8,980 nt of DNA from an uncultured Prevotella sp. Lineage in GTDB: Bacteria > Bacteroidota > Bacteroidia > Bacteroidales > Bacteroidaceae. The notes under the pieces are model-generated. The model was not told the origin of the DNA, made no database searches, and was given only the letters and a program-made list of their open reading frames with translations. The translations under genes and the position numbers were made by a program. Where the stretch lies: positions 1-8,980 of the forward strand of contig CAAGFF010000118.1 of NCBI GenBank assembly GCA_900769055.1. Direction: 5' to 3'. Below, piece by piece: positions 7,389 through 8,980 of this stretch (position 1 is its first letter; each line of letters starts with the position of its first letter).

Positions 7389-8636
7389 ATGCCAAACAGT
7401 AACAATACACCTCATCACCGTAGCCTCGCAAGCATCATCAGCGAGGGACTGCACGATGTCTGCCTCATCTGCGTAAAGGAACTCAGGCAGACGTTCCGTG
7501 ACGAGGGTATGCTAATATTCTTCATCCTCGTACCATTAGCCTATCCCGTACTCTACTCATGGATATATCAGGAGCAGTATGTCAGAGAGGTACCCATCGT
7601 AGTTGTCGATGAGAGCAACAGCAGCCTTAGCCGTGAGTTCACACGGCTCTTCGATGCCTCACCCGATGTCGCCATCGTTGCCCGTTGTGCAGATATGACC
7701 GCAGCCCGAGAGGCTGTTGGCAGACAGGATGCGTTCGGCATCATGCGCATACCATCGGCCTTTGCAACAGACATTGCCCGTGGCAAGCAGACAGCTGTAG
7801 CCCTGTATTGCGACATGAGCATCATGCTCTATTACAAGGCCATCCTACAGACTGCCACTGCTGTTGCCGGAGACATGAATGCAGGCATACAGATATCACA
7901 GTCGGGCAATACCACGGCACGGCAGGACGAGATTACGACAAAGCCGCTTGACTTCGATGAGGTATCAATTTTCAATCCCACAGGAGGATATGCCGATTTC
8001 ATAATTCCGGGAGTACTCATACTAATTCTTCACCAGACCCTTCTGCTTGGCATCGGACTTGGCGCGGGAACAGCAAGGGAGCGCAACCGGTATGAGGACC
8101 TCGTACCCGTAAGCCGCCACTACAACGGCACCTTCCGTATTGTCATGGGCAAGGCATGGTGCTACTTCATGATTTACCTTGCAGTGGGAGCATACGTCAC
8201 ACTCGGCGTGCCAAGCATGTTTGGTTTCCTGCAGCTGCTTGACGCTGGTCCGTTATTGGCTCTGATGATACCATTCCTTTTGGCCACAATATTCTTTGGC
8301 ATGACCATATCGTGCATTGTCCGCTACCGCGAGAACATCCTCCTTATAGTGGTGTTCACCTCCGTGCCCCTTCTTTTCCTTTCGGGCATGTCGTGGCCAC
8401 AGAGTGCGATGCCGGGAGCATGGCAGGCCGTGGCAGATTTGTTCCCATCGACATTCGGTGTAAGAGGCTTCATCCGACTCAACACCATGGGAGCCACACT
8501 CCAGGACATCCGAACGGAATATATTGCCCTGTGGATTCTGACCGTAGTATATTTCCTTACGGCCTGCGCAGTATACCGTCACCAGCTGAAACTGACAAGA
8601 CAGCATGAGGCGGAGGAATGCGCTGAAGCAGAGTAA
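7389..8636 (+). CDS. ABC-2 type transporter permease, second of a pair
   Basis: A second, diverged permease of the same class, presumably forming a heterodimer with the product of the preceding gene. It has 415 residues: an N-terminal cytoplasmic segment of about 40 residues containing KELRQTFRDEG, helix 1 at about 41-60, and a periplasmic domain starting VPIVVVDESNSS near 67. Helix 2 is at about 204-227, followed by the conserved TARERNRYEDL cytoplasmic turn, then further helices to a last one at about 378-396. FLSGMSWPQSAMP at about 331-343 is the usual re-entrant segment between helices 5 and 6. The C-terminal tail is charged (ending EAEECAEAE). No nucleotide-binding domain is fused to it and none follows before the window ends. 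Its stop codon lies in the loop of a likely terminator. Confidence 0.92.
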   Translation: MPNSNNTPHHRSLASIISEGLHDVCLICVKELRQTFRDEGMLIFFILVPLAYPVLYSWIYQEQYVREVPIVVVDESNSSLSREFTRLFDASPDVAIVARCADMTAAREAVGRQDAFGIMRIPSAFATDIARGKQTAVALYCDMSIMLYYKAILQTATAVAGDMNAGIQISQSGNTTARQDEITTKPLDFDEVSIFNPTGGYADFIIPGVLILILHQTLLLGIGLGAGTARERNRYEDLVPVSRHYNGTFRIVMGKAWCYFMIYLAVGAYVTLGVPSMFGFLQLLDAGPLLALMIPFLLATIFFGMTISCIVRYRENILLIVVFTSVPLLFLSGMSWPQSAMPGAWQAVADLFPSTFGVRGFIRLNTMGATLQDIRTEYIALWILTVVYFLTACAVYRHQLKLTRQHEAEECAEAE

Positions 8637-8652
8637 ACACTCTGTCTTTTTT
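8628..8652 (+). terminator. Probable intrinsic terminator overlapping the last stop codon
   Basis: CAGAGT (8629-8634) and ACTCTG (8639-8644) form a perfect 6-bp stem around the 4-nt loop AAAC, extendable by one G-U pair. It is followed at once by TCTTTTTT. Part of the TAA stop codon of the second permease lies in the loop. The stem is short and not GC-rich, so termination may be incomplete. A weaker AGGAGT/ACTCTT hairpin with four T lies just downstream (8667-8686). Confidence 0.6.
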
Positions 8653-8706
8653 GCCTGCGCAGTTATAGGAGTCATAAAACTCTTTTGCCCTTACATTATG
8701 GTTAGA

Positions 8707-8828
8707 AAAACGCCGTTTTATGATGTAAAAAACGCCGTTTTCTGATTGTAAAACGCCGTTTTCTGATGTAAAAAACGCGGTTTTCTGATTGGGAAAACGC
8801 CGTTTTATGATGTGAAAAACGCCGTTTT
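8707..8828. repeat. Six-copy tandem array of the 13-bp near-palindrome AAAACGCCGTTTT, 21-22 bp period
   Basis: Copies start at 8707, 8729, 8750, 8772, 8794 and 8816. Five are identical; the fourth reads AAAACGCGGTTTT. Each is AAAACG, a central C, then its reverse complement CGTTTT, so all copies point the same way. Spacers are 8-9 nt and alternate between (A/C)TGATGT(A/G)A and CTGATTGx, implying a two-unit repeat of about 44 bp present three times. In RNA a lone copy can hardly fold, but neighbours 1-2 and 5-6 could form 12-bp stems with one C-C mismatch and a 9-nt loop. Known repeat families from this genus may include it, but I cannot name one. Confidence 0.9.
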
Positions 8829-8855
8829 ATTACCTTTATTCAAGATTACGCAAGT
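8829..8855. repeat. Imperfect direct repeat, copy A
   Basis: A 27-nt sequence reading ATTACCTTTATTCAAG followed by ATTACGCAAGT, starting directly after the last palindrome of the array. It matches the copy at 8926 with two substitutions and one extra base. The extra base would shift any leftward reading frame and produces a stop there. Confidence 0.7.
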
Positions 8856-8961
8856 GCTTGATGCTGGTAAACAATAGTTCAAGGCACGCCCCGAACCACA
8901 ATCTATTTGAACTGACGGAAGTTGGATTACCTTGATTCAAGTTTCGCAAGTCTAACGCCAT
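8836..8961 (-). other. 41-codon open reading frame of doubtful coding status
   Basis: An ATG at 8961, preceded by an AT-rich leader and an in-frame TAA, opens a frame of 41 codons ending at TAA 8838-8836. It begins MALDLRNLNQGNPTSVSS. Copy B of the direct repeat supplies LRNLNQGN near the start and copy A supplies the closing LRNLE, so the frame spans the unit between both repeats (32 residues apart). No domain is recognised. It may be a decayed end of a repeated coding unit, or chance. Confidence 0.2.
8926..8951. repeat. Imperfect direct repeat, copy B
   Basis: A 26-nt sequence reading ATTACCTTGATTCAAG followed by TTTCGCAAGT, 97 bp after copy A. It contains the small palindrome CTTGA-T-TCAAG (8931-8941). 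Further copies may lie beyond the right edge. Confidence 0.7.
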
Positions 8962-8980
8962 ATTTTATAAATATCTGATA

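Larger units (their letters stand above)
8653..8980. other. Gene-poor right end of the window
   Basis: No recognisable gene occupies this stretch of more than 300 nt. It holds a weak second hairpin (8667-8686), a tandem array of near-palindromes (8707-8828), two copies of an imperfect direct repeat (8829-8855 and 8926-8951), a 7-bp inverted repeat AGTTCAA/TTGAACT (8876-8882 and 8907-8913), and a 41-codon leftward frame (8836-8961). The last 20 nt are AT-rich. Confidence 0.7.

Noticed and set aside
8253..8675. 140-codon minus-strand frame crossing the end of the second permease
   Set aside because: Almost entirely opposite the permease and the terminator. The translation is rich in His, Cys and Tyr with no helices or motifs.
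8698..8745. 15-codon frame MVRKTPFYDVKNAVF through the palindrome array
   Set aside because: Too short, and the 22-bp period cannot keep one frame, so the peptide is a by-product of the repeats.
8707..8828. CRISPR array
   Set aside because: Repeats are 13 bp and spacers 8-9 nt and similar to one another. CRISPR repeats and unique spacers are each over 20 nt, and no cas gene is near.

Overview
The window looks like chromosomal DNA of a Bacteroidales bacterium, most likely Prevotella or a close relative. The genes lack Shine-Dalgarno sequences and have AT-rich leaders. The one clear promoter has the Bacteroidetes TTTG / TAnnTTTG architecture. The cyd locus carries a DUF4492 gene, as in Bacteroidetes, and the proteins match Bacteroidales families as far as I can recall them.

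Minus strand, 1-2467: a cytochrome bd oxidase operon transcribed leftwards, in the order DUF4492 small membrane protein, cydA, cydB. The 3' half of cydB is off the left edge. It encodes the low-oxygen quinol oxidase of the inner membrane. Positions 2468-2663 are an AT-rich divergent promoter region.

Plus strand, 2664-8636: five closely spaced genes behind one good promoter. They encode a membrane-anchored coiled-coil protein of unknown function, a TolC-family outer-membrane channel, an HlyD-type periplasmic adaptor, and two different ABC-2 type permeases. The last four make an envelope-spanning exporter with a heterodimeric membrane domain. No ATP-binding subunit is encoded in the window, so the motor must come from elsewhere. 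A short hairpin plus T-run overlapping the last stop codon probably ends the transcript.

Right end, 8653-8980: no convincing gene. It holds six tandem copies of a 13-bp near-palindrome at a 21-22 bp period, then a 26-27 bp imperfect direct repeat with copies 97 bp apart, overlapping a 41-codon minus-strand reading frame of doubtful status. This is the least explained part of the window. I see no RNA genes, complete mobile elements or CRISPR arrays.
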